This document shows positions 25,558-33,880 of a stretch of 64,000 nucleotides of DNA, in pieces; positions within the stretch are counted from its first letter, which is position 1, and every line of letters starts with the position of its first letter. The stretch covers positions 1,217,881 through 1,281,880 of the forward strand of contig NZ_OX267715.1 in the NCBI RefSeq assembly GCF_946151075.1, in the 5' to 3' direction. This stretch comes from Neobacillus sp. Marseille-Q6967 (GTDB taxonomy: Bacteria > Bacillota > Bacilli > Bacillales > Cytobacillaceae). The position numbers and the translations under genes were made by a program. The notes below the pieces were generated by a model. It saw only the letters and a list, made by a program, of their open reading frames with translations, ran no database searches and was not told the origin of the DNA.

Positions 25558-26985
25558 ATGAGTAAGTTCACAGAGCCTGCTAAAGAGCTTTTGCAGCATG
25601 TAGGCGGTAAGGAAAACATTGCAGCCGTAACCCATTGTGTTACTAGAATGCGGTTCGTTCTTAACGATCCAAGTAAGGCTGATATTGAAAAAATTGAAGC
25701 AATTAAACCTGTTAAGGGTACATTTACTCAAGCGGGACAATTCCAAGTTATTATCGGAAATGATGTCCCTAGTTTTTATCAGGATTTTGTTAAACTTGCA
25801 GGTGTGGATGAAACTTCCAAAGAAGAAGCAAAAGTTGCGGCAAAGCAAAATATGAACTGGCTGCAGCGGATGGTTGCCCACCTTGCTGATATCTTTACTC
25901 CGCTAATCCCTGCCCTTGTTGTCGGCGGTTTGATTTTAGGTTTCAGAAATGTTATCGGCGATATTAAATTAATGGAAGATGGAACAAAGTCAATTATCGA
26001 AGTTTCCCAGTTCTGGGCGGGTGTACATGCCTTCCTTTGGCTGATTGGTGAAGCAGTATTCCACTTCCTCCCTGTTGGTATCACCTGGTCTGTGGCAAGA
26101 AAAATGGGTGCTACCCCTATTCTTGGTATCGTCTTAGGTATTACGTTAGTTTCTCCACAGTTGTTAAATGCTTATGGGGTTGCTGGTGCAGAAGAAATTC
26201 CAGTATGGGACTTTGGCTTTGCCCAAATTGAAATGATTGGTTATCAAGCTCAAGTAATTCCGGCGATTTTAGCAGGAATTGTACTAGCATTTTTAGAAAC
26301 GAGATTACGTAAAGTAATTCCAAATTCAATTTCAATGATTGTTGTACCTTTCTTAGCATTACTTCCTACTGTATTAATTGCACATACTATTTTAGGTCCT
26401 GTAGGCTGGACAATTGGTTCTTGGATTTCAGATGTAGTTTACAATAGCTTAACTTCAGCATTTGGCTGGTTATTTGCAGCAATCTTTGGCTTTGCTTATG
26501 CTCCACTCGTTATCACAGGTTTACACCATATGACAAATGCGATTGACCTTCAGTTAATGAGCGAATTAGGCGGAACAAACCTATGGCCAATGATTGCCCT
26601 TTCAAATATTGCACAAGGTTCTGCTGTAGTTGCGATGATTTATATCAACCGTAAAAATGAAGAAGAAAAGCAAGTCTCTGTACCAGCAGCTATCTCATGT
26701 TACCTTGGTGTAACAGAACCAGCGATGTTTGGTATCAACTTAAAATATGGTTTCCCATTCCTTGCCGCAATGATTGGTTCTCTAATTGCAGCAGTAATTT
26801 CAGTAGGCAGTGATGTTATGGCAAACTCTATTGGCGTCGGCGGTCTTCCTGGATTCTTATCCATTCAGCCGCAGCACATGACCATGTTTGCTATCAGCAT
26901 GTTAGTCGCAATCGTAATACCTTTTATCTTAACGATTGTTTTTGCAAAAACAGGAATGAACAAATTTTCTTTTAAAAGAAAATAA
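25558..26985 (+). CDS. treP: PTS trehalose-specific enzyme IIBC
   Basis: 475 residues. The EIIB domain is at 1-85 with the phospho-accepting cysteine in AVTHCVTRMRFVL. The EIIC membrane domain is at about 105-470 (for example ITGLHHMTNAIDLQL and CYLGVTEPAMFGINLKYGFP). It imports trehalose and phosphorylates it to trehalose-6-phosphate; the EIIA function must come from another PTS protein. ATG at 25558 follows TTTAGGGGGAAATATAA. First gene of treP-treA-treR. A strong terminator (27001-27030) follows it, so downstream genes should be expressed less. Confidence 0.95.
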   Translation: MSKFTEPAKELLQHVGGKENIAAVTHCVTRMRFVLNDPSKADIEKIEAIKPVKGTFTQAGQFQVIIGNDVPSFYQDFVKLAGVDETSKEEAKVAAKQNMNWLQRMVAHLADIFTPLIPALVVGGLILGFRNVIGDIKLMEDGTKSIIEVSQFWAGVHAFLWLIGEAVFHFLPVGITWSVARKMGATPILGIVLGITLVSPQLLNAYGVAGAEEIPVWDFGFAQIEMIGYQAQVIPAILAGIVLAFLETRLRKVIPNSISMIVVPFLALLPTVLIAHTILGPVGWTIGSWISDVVYNSLTSAFGWLFAAIFGFAYAPLVITGLHHMTNAIDLQLMSELGGTNLWPMIALSNIAQGSAVVAMIYINRKNEEEKQVSVPAAISCYLGVTEPAMFGINLKYGFPFLAAMIGSLIAAVISVGSDVMANSIGVGGLPGFLSIQPQHMTMFAISMLVAIVIPFILTIVFAKTGMNKFSFKRK

Positions 26986-27000
26986 ATCATAACTCCTATC

Positions 27001-27030
27001 AAGGAGGGAGACCATCTCCCTCCTTTTTCT
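27001..27030 (+). terminator. Intra-operon terminator between treP and treA
   Basis: AAGGAGGGAGA / TCTCCCTCCTT, a perfect 11-bp stem with a 3-base loop and a T-run. It should act as a partial terminator or RNA-processing site. Confidence 0.85.
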
Positions 27031-27074
27031 ACATTATGGTTTTTAATAAATAAATTAGGCAGGTGTTTTATTAT

Positions 27075-28742
27075 ATGTCAACAGCATGGTGGAAAAAAGC
27101 AGTAGTTTATCAAATTTATCCGAAAAGCTTTAAAGATACAAACGGAAATGGTACTGGGGATATCAAAGGAATTATCGAAAAACTGGATTATTTAAAGGAA
27201 TTGGGCGTAGATGTCCTTTGGCTTACCCCTATCTATAAATCTCCTCAACGTGATAATGGTTACGATATCAGCGATTATTACAATATTCAAGAAGAATACG
27301 GGACCATGGAGGATTTTGACCAGTTGCTTGCGGAGGCTCATCAACGCGGCATCAAAATTATTATGGATATTGTCATCAATCATACTTCCACCGAACACGA
27401 GTGGTTTAAACAGGCCCGGTCCTCAAAGGATAATCCATATCGAGATTTTTACATATGGAAAGACGGCAATAACGGGATCCCCCCTACAAACTGGGAATCT
27501 AAATTTGGCGGCTCTGCTTGGGAGTATGATGAAAAAACGGAACAATACTACTTACATTTGTTTGATGTCACTCAAGCTGATTTAAATTGGGAAAACCCGA
27601 AAGTGCGTGAAGCATTATATGAAATGATGCATTTTTGGCTCAAAAAAGGTGTAGACGGCTTCCGCCTGGATGTAATCAATTTAATCTCAAAAGACCAAAA
27701 CTTCCCGCAGGATGACAGTGACGGCCGTAAGTTTTATACAGATGGACCAAGAATTCATGAGTTTCTTCATGAAATGAATCAGGAAGTTTTCTCAAAATAC
27801 GATATCATGACAGTTGGCGAAATGTCTTCTACCTCGATTGATAATTGCATCAGGTACACGAATCCGAAAGACGAAGAATTAAATATGACGTTTAGCTTCC
27901 ATCACTTAAAAGTTGATTATCCAAATGGTGATAAATGGACAAAAGCTGACTTTGATTTTGAGGCTTTGAAGAACATCCTCTCAAAATGGCAGGTAGAGAT
28001 GAATAAAGGCGGCGGCTGGAATGCCCTGTTCTGGTGTAATCATGACCAGCCAAGAGTGGTTTCCCGTTTCGGAGATGATCAAAAATACCATAAAGAATCG
28101 GGAAAAATGCTTGCTACTGCCCTCCATTTTATGCAGGGAACTCCGTATGTCTATCAAGGTGAAGAGTTTGGGATGACCAATCCAAACTTTGACCGGATTG
28201 AAGACTATCGAGACGTCGAGTCCTTAAATATTTATGAAATTAAGAAAAACGAAGGTATGAGTGAGCAAGAAATTATTGAGATTTTAAAACAAAAATCCCG
28301 TGACAATTCTCGAACACCTGTTCAATGGGATTCAAGTCCTAATGCCGGCTTTACAAGCGGTACTCCATGGATTAACACGGCAAAAAATTATCAGGTGATA
28401 AACGCTGATCATGCCCTAAAGGATCAGGATTCTATTTTCTATCACTACAAAAAACTAACCGAACTTAGGAAAAATCTTGACTTGATTACAAATGGGGATT
28501 TTGAACATATTTCAGAAGGTCACGACTCTGTGTTTGCTTATACTCGTTCACACCAGAATGAAACGTTATTAGTGGTTAATAACTTCTATGGTAAAAATTC
28601 AACATTTTCACTCCCTGAAAAATTAAACATTGATGGGTTGACAAGCACTGTGCTAATCTCAAATTATCAGGACTCCGCAGCATTGACAGGGGTTATAACA
28701 TTACGTCCCTATGAGTCCATTGTTTATCACTTGAAAAAATAA
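27075..28742 (+). CDS. treA: Phospho-alpha-(1,1)-glucosidase (trehalose-6-phosphate hydrolase)
   Basis: 555 residues, glycoside hydrolase family 13. It starts MSTAWWKKAVVYQIYPKSF. The GH13 regions are visible: DIVINHTSTEH, GFRLDVINLISKD (nucleophile Asp), VGEMSSTS (acid Glu) and WCNHDQPRVVSRFGDD. It splits trehalose-6-phosphate into glucose and glucose-6-phosphate. ATG at 27075 is preceded by GCAGGTG; a GTG at 27063 is a longer option. It lies between treP and treR. Confidence 0.95.
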   Translation: MSTAWWKKAVVYQIYPKSFKDTNGNGTGDIKGIIEKLDYLKELGVDVLWLTPIYKSPQRDNGYDISDYYNIQEEYGTMEDFDQLLAEAHQRGIKIIMDIVINHTSTEHEWFKQARSSKDNPYRDFYIWKDGNNGIPPTNWESKFGGSAWEYDEKTEQYYLHLFDVTQADLNWENPKVREALYEMMHFWLKKGVDGFRLDVINLISKDQNFPQDDSDGRKFYTDGPRIHEFLHEMNQEVFSKYDIMTVGEMSSTSIDNCIRYTNPKDEELNMTFSFHHLKVDYPNGDKWTKADFDFEALKNILSKWQVEMNKGGGWNALFWCNHDQPRVVSRFGDDQKYHKESGKMLATALHFMQGTPYVYQGEEFGMTNPNFDRIEDYRDVESLNIYEIKKNEGMSEQEIIEILKQKSRDNSRTPVQWDSSPNAGFTSGTPWINTAKNYQVINADHALKDQDSIFYHYKKLTELRKNLDLITNGDFEHISEGHDSVFAYTRSHQNETLLVVNNFYGKNSTFSLPEKLNIDGLTSTVLISNYQDSAALTGVITLRPYESIVYHLKK

Positions 28743-28754
28743 TGGGAGTTTTTT

Positions 28755-29471
28755 ATGAATAACAAGTATTTAATGATTTATAACGAAATTGTCGCTCAAA
28801 TCAAAAATGGAGAAATAGCGCCTGGCACCCTCCTCCCTTCTGAAAACGAGCTGAAGGATCAGTATGACACTTCTCGAGAAACGATTAGGAAAGCATTAAA
28901 TCTCCTTGCGCAGAATGGCTATATTCAAAAAGTGCGTGGAAAAGGTTCGATTGTCATTGATATCAGCAAGTTTGACTTTCCTATTTCAGGCTTAGTCAGT
29001 TTTAAGGAATTGGCCGAAAAGATGGGTGGAAAATCCAAGACCATTGTGAATGAACTTAGTTTAATCATCAAACCTGACAGTTATCTTCGGCATCAGCTTC
29101 AGCTGAATAGTAAAGACCAAGTGTGGAAGGTTGTCAGGACAAGGGAAATCGGCGGTAACAAAATTATTTTAGATAAGGATTTCCTTGCGGCGAAGTTTGT
29201 TCCTCAATTAACGGAGGAAATTTGTGAGAACTCGATATACGAATACCTCGAGAATGAGTTAAACTTAAAAATCAGCTTTGCAAAAAAGGAAATAATCGTC
29301 GAAGAGCCTACTGCTGAAGACCGCTCACTGTTAGACCTTGAAGGGTTTCATAATATTGTTGTAATTAAAAACTATGTTTATTTAGAGGATGCCAGCCTTT
29401 TTCAATATACTGAATCCAGGCACCGACCTGACAAATTTCGATTTGTGGACTTTGCCCGAAGAAATCATTAA
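28755..29471 (+). CDS. treR: Trehalose operon repressor TreR (GntR family)
   Basis: 238 residues. An N-terminal GntR winged helix (PSENELKDQYDTSRETIRKA, then GYIQKVRGKGSIV) is followed by a UTRA effector domain (about 85-235). TreR binds TTGTATATACAA operators, two of which lie at the treP promoter, and is released by trehalose-6-phosphate. It is 12 bases after treA and ends with its own terminator. Confidence 0.95.
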   Translation: MNNKYLMIYNEIVAQIKNGEIAPGTLLPSENELKDQYDTSRETIRKALNLLAQNGYIQKVRGKGSIVIDISKFDFPISGLVSFKELAEKMGGKSKTIVNELSLIIKPDSYLRHQLQLNSKDQVWKVVRTREIGGNKIILDKDFLAAKFVPQLTEEICENSIYEYLENELNLKISFAKKEIIVEEPTAEDRSLLDLEGFHNIVVIKNYVYLEDASLFQYTESRHRPDKFRFVDFARRNH

Positions 29472-29474
29472 ATC

Positions 29475-29502
29475 ACCTCAGTCTAAAACTGAGGTTTTCT
29501 TT
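29475..29502 (+). terminator. Terminator of the tre operon
   Basis: ACCTCAGT / ACTGAGGT with loop CTAAA, then TTTTCTTTA. Confidence 0.85.
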
Positions 29503-29598
29503 ATTTATTGGACTATTAATATCATTATTTTAAGATAATAATCCAAGCCTCTTCAGCCTTTTTTACATATTGTATAAAAAAGGAAAAGAGGTGTTGAT

Positions 29599-30870
29599 AT
29601 GACTGATCAACAAACAGTAATAACCATCTTAGGAAGTGCCGGCGGGGTTGCGAAATCTCTACTCTCAATCCTAAATAAATCCGCAGTTGACCAACATGAT
29701 CCGATTCACCAAATTATAAGGGATAGTGAAATTCATTTAATAGATATAAAACATCAGACAGAAGATTATTTTTTGCAATTTCCCCATTTGAAAAATAAAA
29801 TCGTTACCCATCAAATTGATTTAAAGGATACGAAACAATTGATGAAGCATCTAAAAAACTCAAATACTAGCATCGTTATCGATGTTTCTTGGGCAGATAC
29901 AGTGGAAATGCTTCAATGTTGTAACCAACTTGGCATTAAATACGTAAACTCGGCTTTAGAAAATACCTATATCGATGACCACGAGGAACAATTTGCAGGA
30001 TTCCCGCTAATCGAACGTATTTATCATTTTGAAAAACATAAAGGGAATTTTACAAATACGACGAGCATAGTATGCTCAGGCATGAATCCCGGGGTTGTTC
30101 AATGGATGGCACTAGAAATGATGAATCAATATCCGGATGAAAAACCGGTCGGCTGCTACATCGTGGAACATGATACATCTTTTTTTAAGGATCCACATCA
30201 AGCAAAAAAGAATGTCATTTATACAACGTGGTCTCCAGAGTGTTATTTAGACGAGGCGATTCTTTGCTACCCAATGTTCATGAAAACACATACTCCCCTC
30301 TTTCTTTATAATGATGTGTACGAAGTCGAATTTAAAGTTACTTTGGGGGATAAGGAATTTTATGGATGCTTAATGCCGCATGAGGAAGTCTATACACTCG
30401 GTAAATTGTTTAACATGGAGAGCGGCTTTTTATATAAAGTAAACAATCATACAACTCAGTTAATCCGCAGCCATTTAGATAATGTAGATGTTTTGTGGGA
30501 CTTTGAGATGAAAGTTTTAGACCCATCAGATGCCGCATTAACAGGAGAAGATTTAGTAGGTGTGCTGATGGTTTATGAAGATAAAGAACGATATATGTAT
30601 AATGTGTTTAAAAACGAGACGATCTTTAATCAATACCAAACAAATGCAACTTATTTTCAAGTTGCCTGTGGAATCTATGCTTCCCTTTGTGTCCTGCTGC
30701 TCGATCACATTCCAAAGGGAACTTATTATGTAGATGAATTATTAGTGAAAACTACTAATCGATACGGGGAGTTTTTGAAGTATTATATGCCAGAGTTTGT
30801 AACCGGTGAAAATAATAAGACAGATGGACTTTTATTGAATAGAATGAGAGAATTTCAAGATAATGAATAA
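29599..30870 (+). CDS. Saccharopine dehydrogenase / homospermidine synthase-like NAD(P)-binding protein
   Basis: 423 residues. The N-terminal Rossmann motif ITILGSAGGVAKSLLSIL and the later CSGMNPGVVQWMALEM resemble homospermidine synthase and saccharopine-dehydrogenase-like proteins. YTTWSPECYLDEAILCYP and the C-terminal GEDLVGVLMVYEDKERYMYN strengthen the homospermidine-synthase likeness. Such enzymes join amines in an NAD-dependent way. The substrate cannot be assigned from sequence, and Bacilli normally make spermidine by another route. ATG at 29599 follows AAAAGAGGTGTTGAT. Single gene with its own terminator. Confidence 0.65.
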   Translation: MTDQQTVITILGSAGGVAKSLLSILNKSAVDQHDPIHQIIRDSEIHLIDIKHQTEDYFLQFPHLKNKIVTHQIDLKDTKQLMKHLKNSNTSIVIDVSWADTVEMLQCCNQLGIKYVNSALENTYIDDHEEQFAGFPLIERIYHFEKHKGNFTNTTSIVCSGMNPGVVQWMALEMMNQYPDEKPVGCYIVEHDTSFFKDPHQAKKNVIYTTWSPECYLDEAILCYPMFMKTHTPLFLYNDVYEVEFKVTLGDKEFYGCLMPHEEVYTLGKLFNMESGFLYKVNNHTTQLIRSHLDNVDVLWDFEMKVLDPSDAALTGEDLVGVLMVYEDKERYMYNVFKNETIFNQYQTNATYFQVACGIYASLCVLLLDHIPKGTYYVDELLVKTTNRYGEFLKYYMPEFVTGENNKTDGLLLNRMREFQDNE

Positions 30871-30871
30871 G

Positions 30872-30906
30872 ACAGCTTGGAGAGAATCCTCCAAGCTGTT
30901 TTTATA
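30872..30906 (+). terminator. Terminator of the homospermidine-synthase-like gene
   Basis: ACAGCTTGGAG / CTCCAAGCTGT with a 6-base loop, then TTTTTATATTTTT. Confidence 0.9.
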
Positions 30907-31008
30907 TTTTTACTCATTCATCTATTGCTGCCTCCGTCATATTATTCCTATCTTCTCCCTATATTGTATTATAATGACAATAGGATTAAAAAATGGAGGA
31001 GATTGGTT

Positions 31009-31626
31009 ATGGATTCGTTTATAAAAAAGTTTCAAAACATTCCGACTACTTGTATATCAGATGCAATGGAAGGGTTAAATAATTTGCATCCTTCTATCAA
31101 GCCGCTTAAGGAGGAATATAAACTAGCAGGCCGGGCATTCACAGTGAAAATACCTATCGGTGATAATCTTGCGGTCCTAAAAGCAATCCGCCACGCCCAA
31201 CCAGGAGATATATTGGTAATTGATGCGAAGGGTGACCAATATCGTGCCATTGCGGGTGATTTTGTTGTCGGTATGGCCCAGACTTTAGGTATTGCAGGGT
31301 TAGTAGTAGATGGTGTGATAAGGGATATTGTCGGAATCAAAGAATTGAATTACCCTGTTTTCTCCAAAGGAACAGCTGTTGCCGCCAGCGGTAAAGCAGG
31401 TGTTGGTGAAATCAATGTTCCTATTTCCTGCGGCGGCGTTTCGATAAACCCCGGAGATATCATTGTTGGGGATGCTGATGGTGTGGTAGTAATCCCTCAA
31501 ACGATAGAACAAGAAGTTCTCACAAAATCATTAGAAAAATTAGAAAAGGATCAAATTCGGGAAGCCTCTATTTCAGGGAATCGCGAAGCTATTCTCAAGC
31601 ACCTGGATCAACTTTTAAGAAAGTAA
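31009..31626 (+). CDS. RraA-like / HMG-type aldolase family protein
   Basis: 205 residues. The family core is GDFVVGMAQTLGIAGLVVDG followed by IRDIVGIKEL; CISDAM near the start is also typical. Proteins of this fold are either 4-hydroxy-4-methyl-2-oxoglutarate aldolases (with the Asp/Arg of DG..RD) or E. coli-type RNase E inhibitors. With no RNase E in Bacilli, an aldolase or oxaloacetate decarboxylase role is more likely. ATG at 31009 is preceded by GGAGGAG; the longer upstream ORF reads through the previous terminator and is not credible. Confidence 0.85.
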   Translation: MDSFIKKFQNIPTTCISDAMEGLNNLHPSIKPLKEEYKLAGRAFTVKIPIGDNLAVLKAIRHAQPGDILVIDAKGDQYRAIAGDFVVGMAQTLGIAGLVVDGVIRDIVGIKELNYPVFSKGTAVAASGKAGVGEINVPISCGGVSINPGDIIVGDADGVVVIPQTIEQEVLTKSLEKLEKDQIREASISGNREAILKHLDQLLRK

Positions 31627-31732
31627 GATTTAATGGATACCGTTTACTCGGTATTCCTCTACAACGCTAGTTAACATAACATATTTATAGGATACCGCCT
31701 TCACTTTTATTAAAAATGCCCACCATAATGAT

Positions 31733-31761
31733 AAAAGGTATTGGCTTCCTACCAATACCTT
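31733..31761 (-). terminator. Terminator of the cytochrome c gene
   Basis: AAGGTATTGG / CCAATACCTT with a 7-base loop. On the minus strand it ends TTTTATCATT. Confidence 0.85.
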
Positions 31762-31775
31762 CCATAAAACTTCTA

Positions 31776-32174
31776 TTATTTTTGATTCCATAAATATTTT
31801 ACAACTGCTTCGTACTCATCTTTTGATAATGAGCCTGGTGCGTTCTTTGGCATGTTCTTTTCAACAAATGCTAATAAATCTTCTTGTGTTTTAAAATCGG
31901 TATGGATTTTCGCTCCATCTAATTTTGCCTGCCCGCCAGTGATATCTCCAGAGCTATGACAGGTGATACAGCTCTTTTGAAAAACATCATTTCCCGCTAA
32001 TTCAGTAGAAGCAGCCCCACCAGAATCTGTGTCTTCAGATCCAGATGACTCCTCTGTGTCTGCTGATTCTTCCGTTCCAGCTTTTTCATCACTGTTCGCA
32101 GGTTCATCATTGCTGCATGCACTTATAACTCCTAATAATAAAAGGAATAAAGCAATAAACCAAAGCTTTCTCAA
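31776..32174 (-). CDS. Membrane-anchored cytochrome c (CccB/c-551-like lipoprotein)
   Basis: 132 residues. A signal peptide with lipobox VISAC, then an acidic Ser/Glu/Asp-rich linker of about 40 residues, then a small class I cytochrome c domain. That domain has the heme motif CITCH and a distal methionine in KNMPKNAPG. It should carry electrons on the outer face of the membrane, as the Bacillus c-551 type does. The start ATG follows GGTGGCGGGTTG. Single gene. Symbol withheld because it could be a cccB paralog. Confidence 0.88.
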   Translation of the reverse strand: MRKLWFIALFLLLLGVISACSNDEPANSDEKAGTEESADTEESSGSEDTDSGGAASTELAGNDVFQKSCITCHSSGDITGGQAKLDGAKIHTDFKTQEDLLAFVEKNMPKNAPGSLSKDEYEAVVKYLWNQK

Positions 32175-32494
32175 CCCGCCACCTCAATTCAATTAGGTTA
32201 TTTAGGCGTTGCCTGGAGTAATGAGGAAAGAACGGATATGTAGTAATAAGTTCCTATTAAAGGCAATTCCTAAATTCATCATATTTCCAAAGAACTATAT
32301 TTATTCCTAATCGAAGTTGGGGAAAATGTTTTTCTGGGCTTCATAGGGTGTTTTCATCAATAATAAATAAAAGCCATTAATTTTAACGTATAAATGGATA
32401 TTTACAAATGAATTTTGTGAGAGTAACATATGATTGGTAACAATTGCAAAGGTTACAATCGAGACAAATAAAGTCATGGGAAAGGTGACTTGTT
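32175..32494. other. 320-base intergenic region without recognised feature
   Basis: Divergent region between the cytochrome c gene and the Ktr channel gene. I looked for a c-di-AMP (ydaO-type) riboswitch, which some potassium transporter genes carry, and did not see its conserved core. AT-rich; presumably it holds the two promoters. Confidence 0.5.
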
Positions 32495-33841
32495 ATGGAG
32501 TTTTTTAAAAGAAAAGAAAATGTAATTAAATTACATCCTGCTCAAATCCTTGTAATTGGTTTTGCTTCTCTCATATTAATTGGAACACTTCTGTTAATGC
32601 TGCCCATTGCAACATATGAAGAAGGCCGCGGGCTTAGCCTTATTGATGCCTTATTTGAGGCCACCTCGGCCGTTTGTGTAACAGGGTTAGCCGTTGTGGA
32701 CACGGGTTCCACCTTTACCATGTTCGGTGAAATCGTCATGCTCTGCTTAATTCAAATAGGCGGCTGGGGGTTTATGACAACCGGTATTTTTATGTTCATC
32801 ATCTTGGGGAAAAAGATTGGTTTAAAAGAACGGCTGCTCTTGCAGGATTCATTAAATGTTTTTTCGCTGGCTGGAGTTGTCCAATTAGTCAAAAAAATAA
32901 TAATAATTACCCTACTGATTGAGACTCTGGGGATCATTACATTATCCATCCGCTGGTCGTTTGAAATGCCAATTGGGAAGGCCATTTATTATGGAGTGTT
33001 TCATTCAATTTCAGCCTTTAATAATGCGGGATTTGGTCTTGAGCCTGACAATCTTAGCAAATGGGTCAGCGATCCAACTGTAAATCTAGCCATTACACTG
33101 TTGTTCATTACAGGCGGTATCGGCTTTACGGTGATCCTTGATTTATGGGAGAAGAAATCATTTAAAAAATTATCCTTACATTCCAAAATTGCTTTAATTA
33201 TGACGGTCATATTAAATATTCTAGGTACTTCGATTATTTTAGGAGCAGAATTCAACAATCCCGCTACCATCGGCAATCTTGGTTGGGACGGTAAATTATG
33301 GGCTTCCTACTTTCAGGGTGTTGTGACAAGAACAGCAGGTTTTAATACAATTGATATTGGCGGGCTGACTCTTTCCTCACAGGTTTTTATGATGGCGTTA
33401 ATGTTTATTGGTGCCTCTTCCGGATCAACTGGAGGCGGGATTAAAGTGACGACATTCGCCATTATCCTCCTGGCATTTTGGAGTGTCGTGACAAATCGGG
33501 ATGATGTGAATATTTTTAAACGAAGAATCTCACAAGATTTAGTCAACAAATCATTATCTATTGTTGTAACAGCCACGGCTTTTATTTTTCTGGTTTTCTT
33601 TTTATTAACGTTTACAGAAAAAGCGCCGATGAACGAGATTTTGTTTGAAACAATTTCTGCCTTTGGAACAGTTGGATTGTCAACAGGTTTAACCTATGAA
33701 CTGTCCCCCATTGGAAAGCTATTGATCACGCTGATGATGTTTATCGGCCGTCTAGGTCCTTTAACCATGGCTTTTGCCCTTTTGAAAACCCGTAAAGATG
33801 CGAAAGTAAGATTTGCAGAAGAAAAAATTCTTATTGGGTAA
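32495..33841 (+). CDS. ktrD: Ktr/Trk-type potassium channel subunit (KtrB/KtrD)
   Basis: 448 residues, the KtrB/KtrD length. Pore loops contain the filter glycines: SAVCVTGLAVVD, SAFNNAGFGL, VTRTAGFNTID and SAFGTVGLSTGL. SSGSTGGGIKVTTF marks the intramembrane gating loop. It takes up K+ driven by the sodium or membrane gradient, together with a cytosolic KtrA/KtrC ring. No ktrA or ktrC lies beside it, which fits the stand-alone ktrD arrangement in B. subtilis; the B/D choice rests on that context. ATG at 32495 follows GGAAAGGTGACTT. Confidence 0.9.
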   Translation: MEFFKRKENVIKLHPAQILVIGFASLILIGTLLLMLPIATYEEGRGLSLIDALFEATSAVCVTGLAVVDTGSTFTMFGEIVMLCLIQIGGWGFMTTGIFMFIILGKKIGLKERLLLQDSLNVFSLAGVVQLVKKIIIITLLIETLGIITLSIRWSFEMPIGKAIYYGVFHSISAFNNAGFGLEPDNLSKWVSDPTVNLAITLLFITGGIGFTVILDLWEKKSFKKLSLHSKIALIMTVILNILGTSIILGAEFNNPATIGNLGWDGKLWASYFQGVVTRTAGFNTIDIGGLTLSSQVFMMALMFIGASSGSTGGGIKVTTFAIILLAFWSVVTNRDDVNIFKRRISQDLVNKSLSIVVTATAFIFLVFFLLTFTEKAPMNEILFETISAFGTVGLSTGLTYELSPIGKLLITLMMFIGRLGPLTMAFALLKTRKDAKVRFAEEKILIG

Positions 33842-33847
33842 AAAAAT

Positions 33848-33876
33848 GGAGCATGGATTATCCCATGCTCCGCTTT
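33848..33876. terminator. Terminator between convergent ktr and acyl-CoA ligase genes
   Basis: GGAGCATGG / CCATGCTCC with loop ATTATC. It lies between two converging genes and is followed by CGCTTTTGC on the plus strand. Confidence 0.75.
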
Positions 33877-33880
33877 TGCT

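Noticed and set aside
25351..25881. 176-codon minus-strand ORF over the tre promoter
   Set aside because: It covers the treP promoter, both TreR operators and the treP start, which explain the sequence fully; no homology.
30877..31008. 44-residue N-terminal extension of the RraA-like protein
   Set aside because: It would be encoded in the previous gene's terminator and the promoter region; ATG at 31009 has a strong ribosome site.
32175..32494. c-di-AMP riboswitch before the Ktr gene
   Set aside because: Some potassium transporter genes have one, but the conserved core is not visible here.
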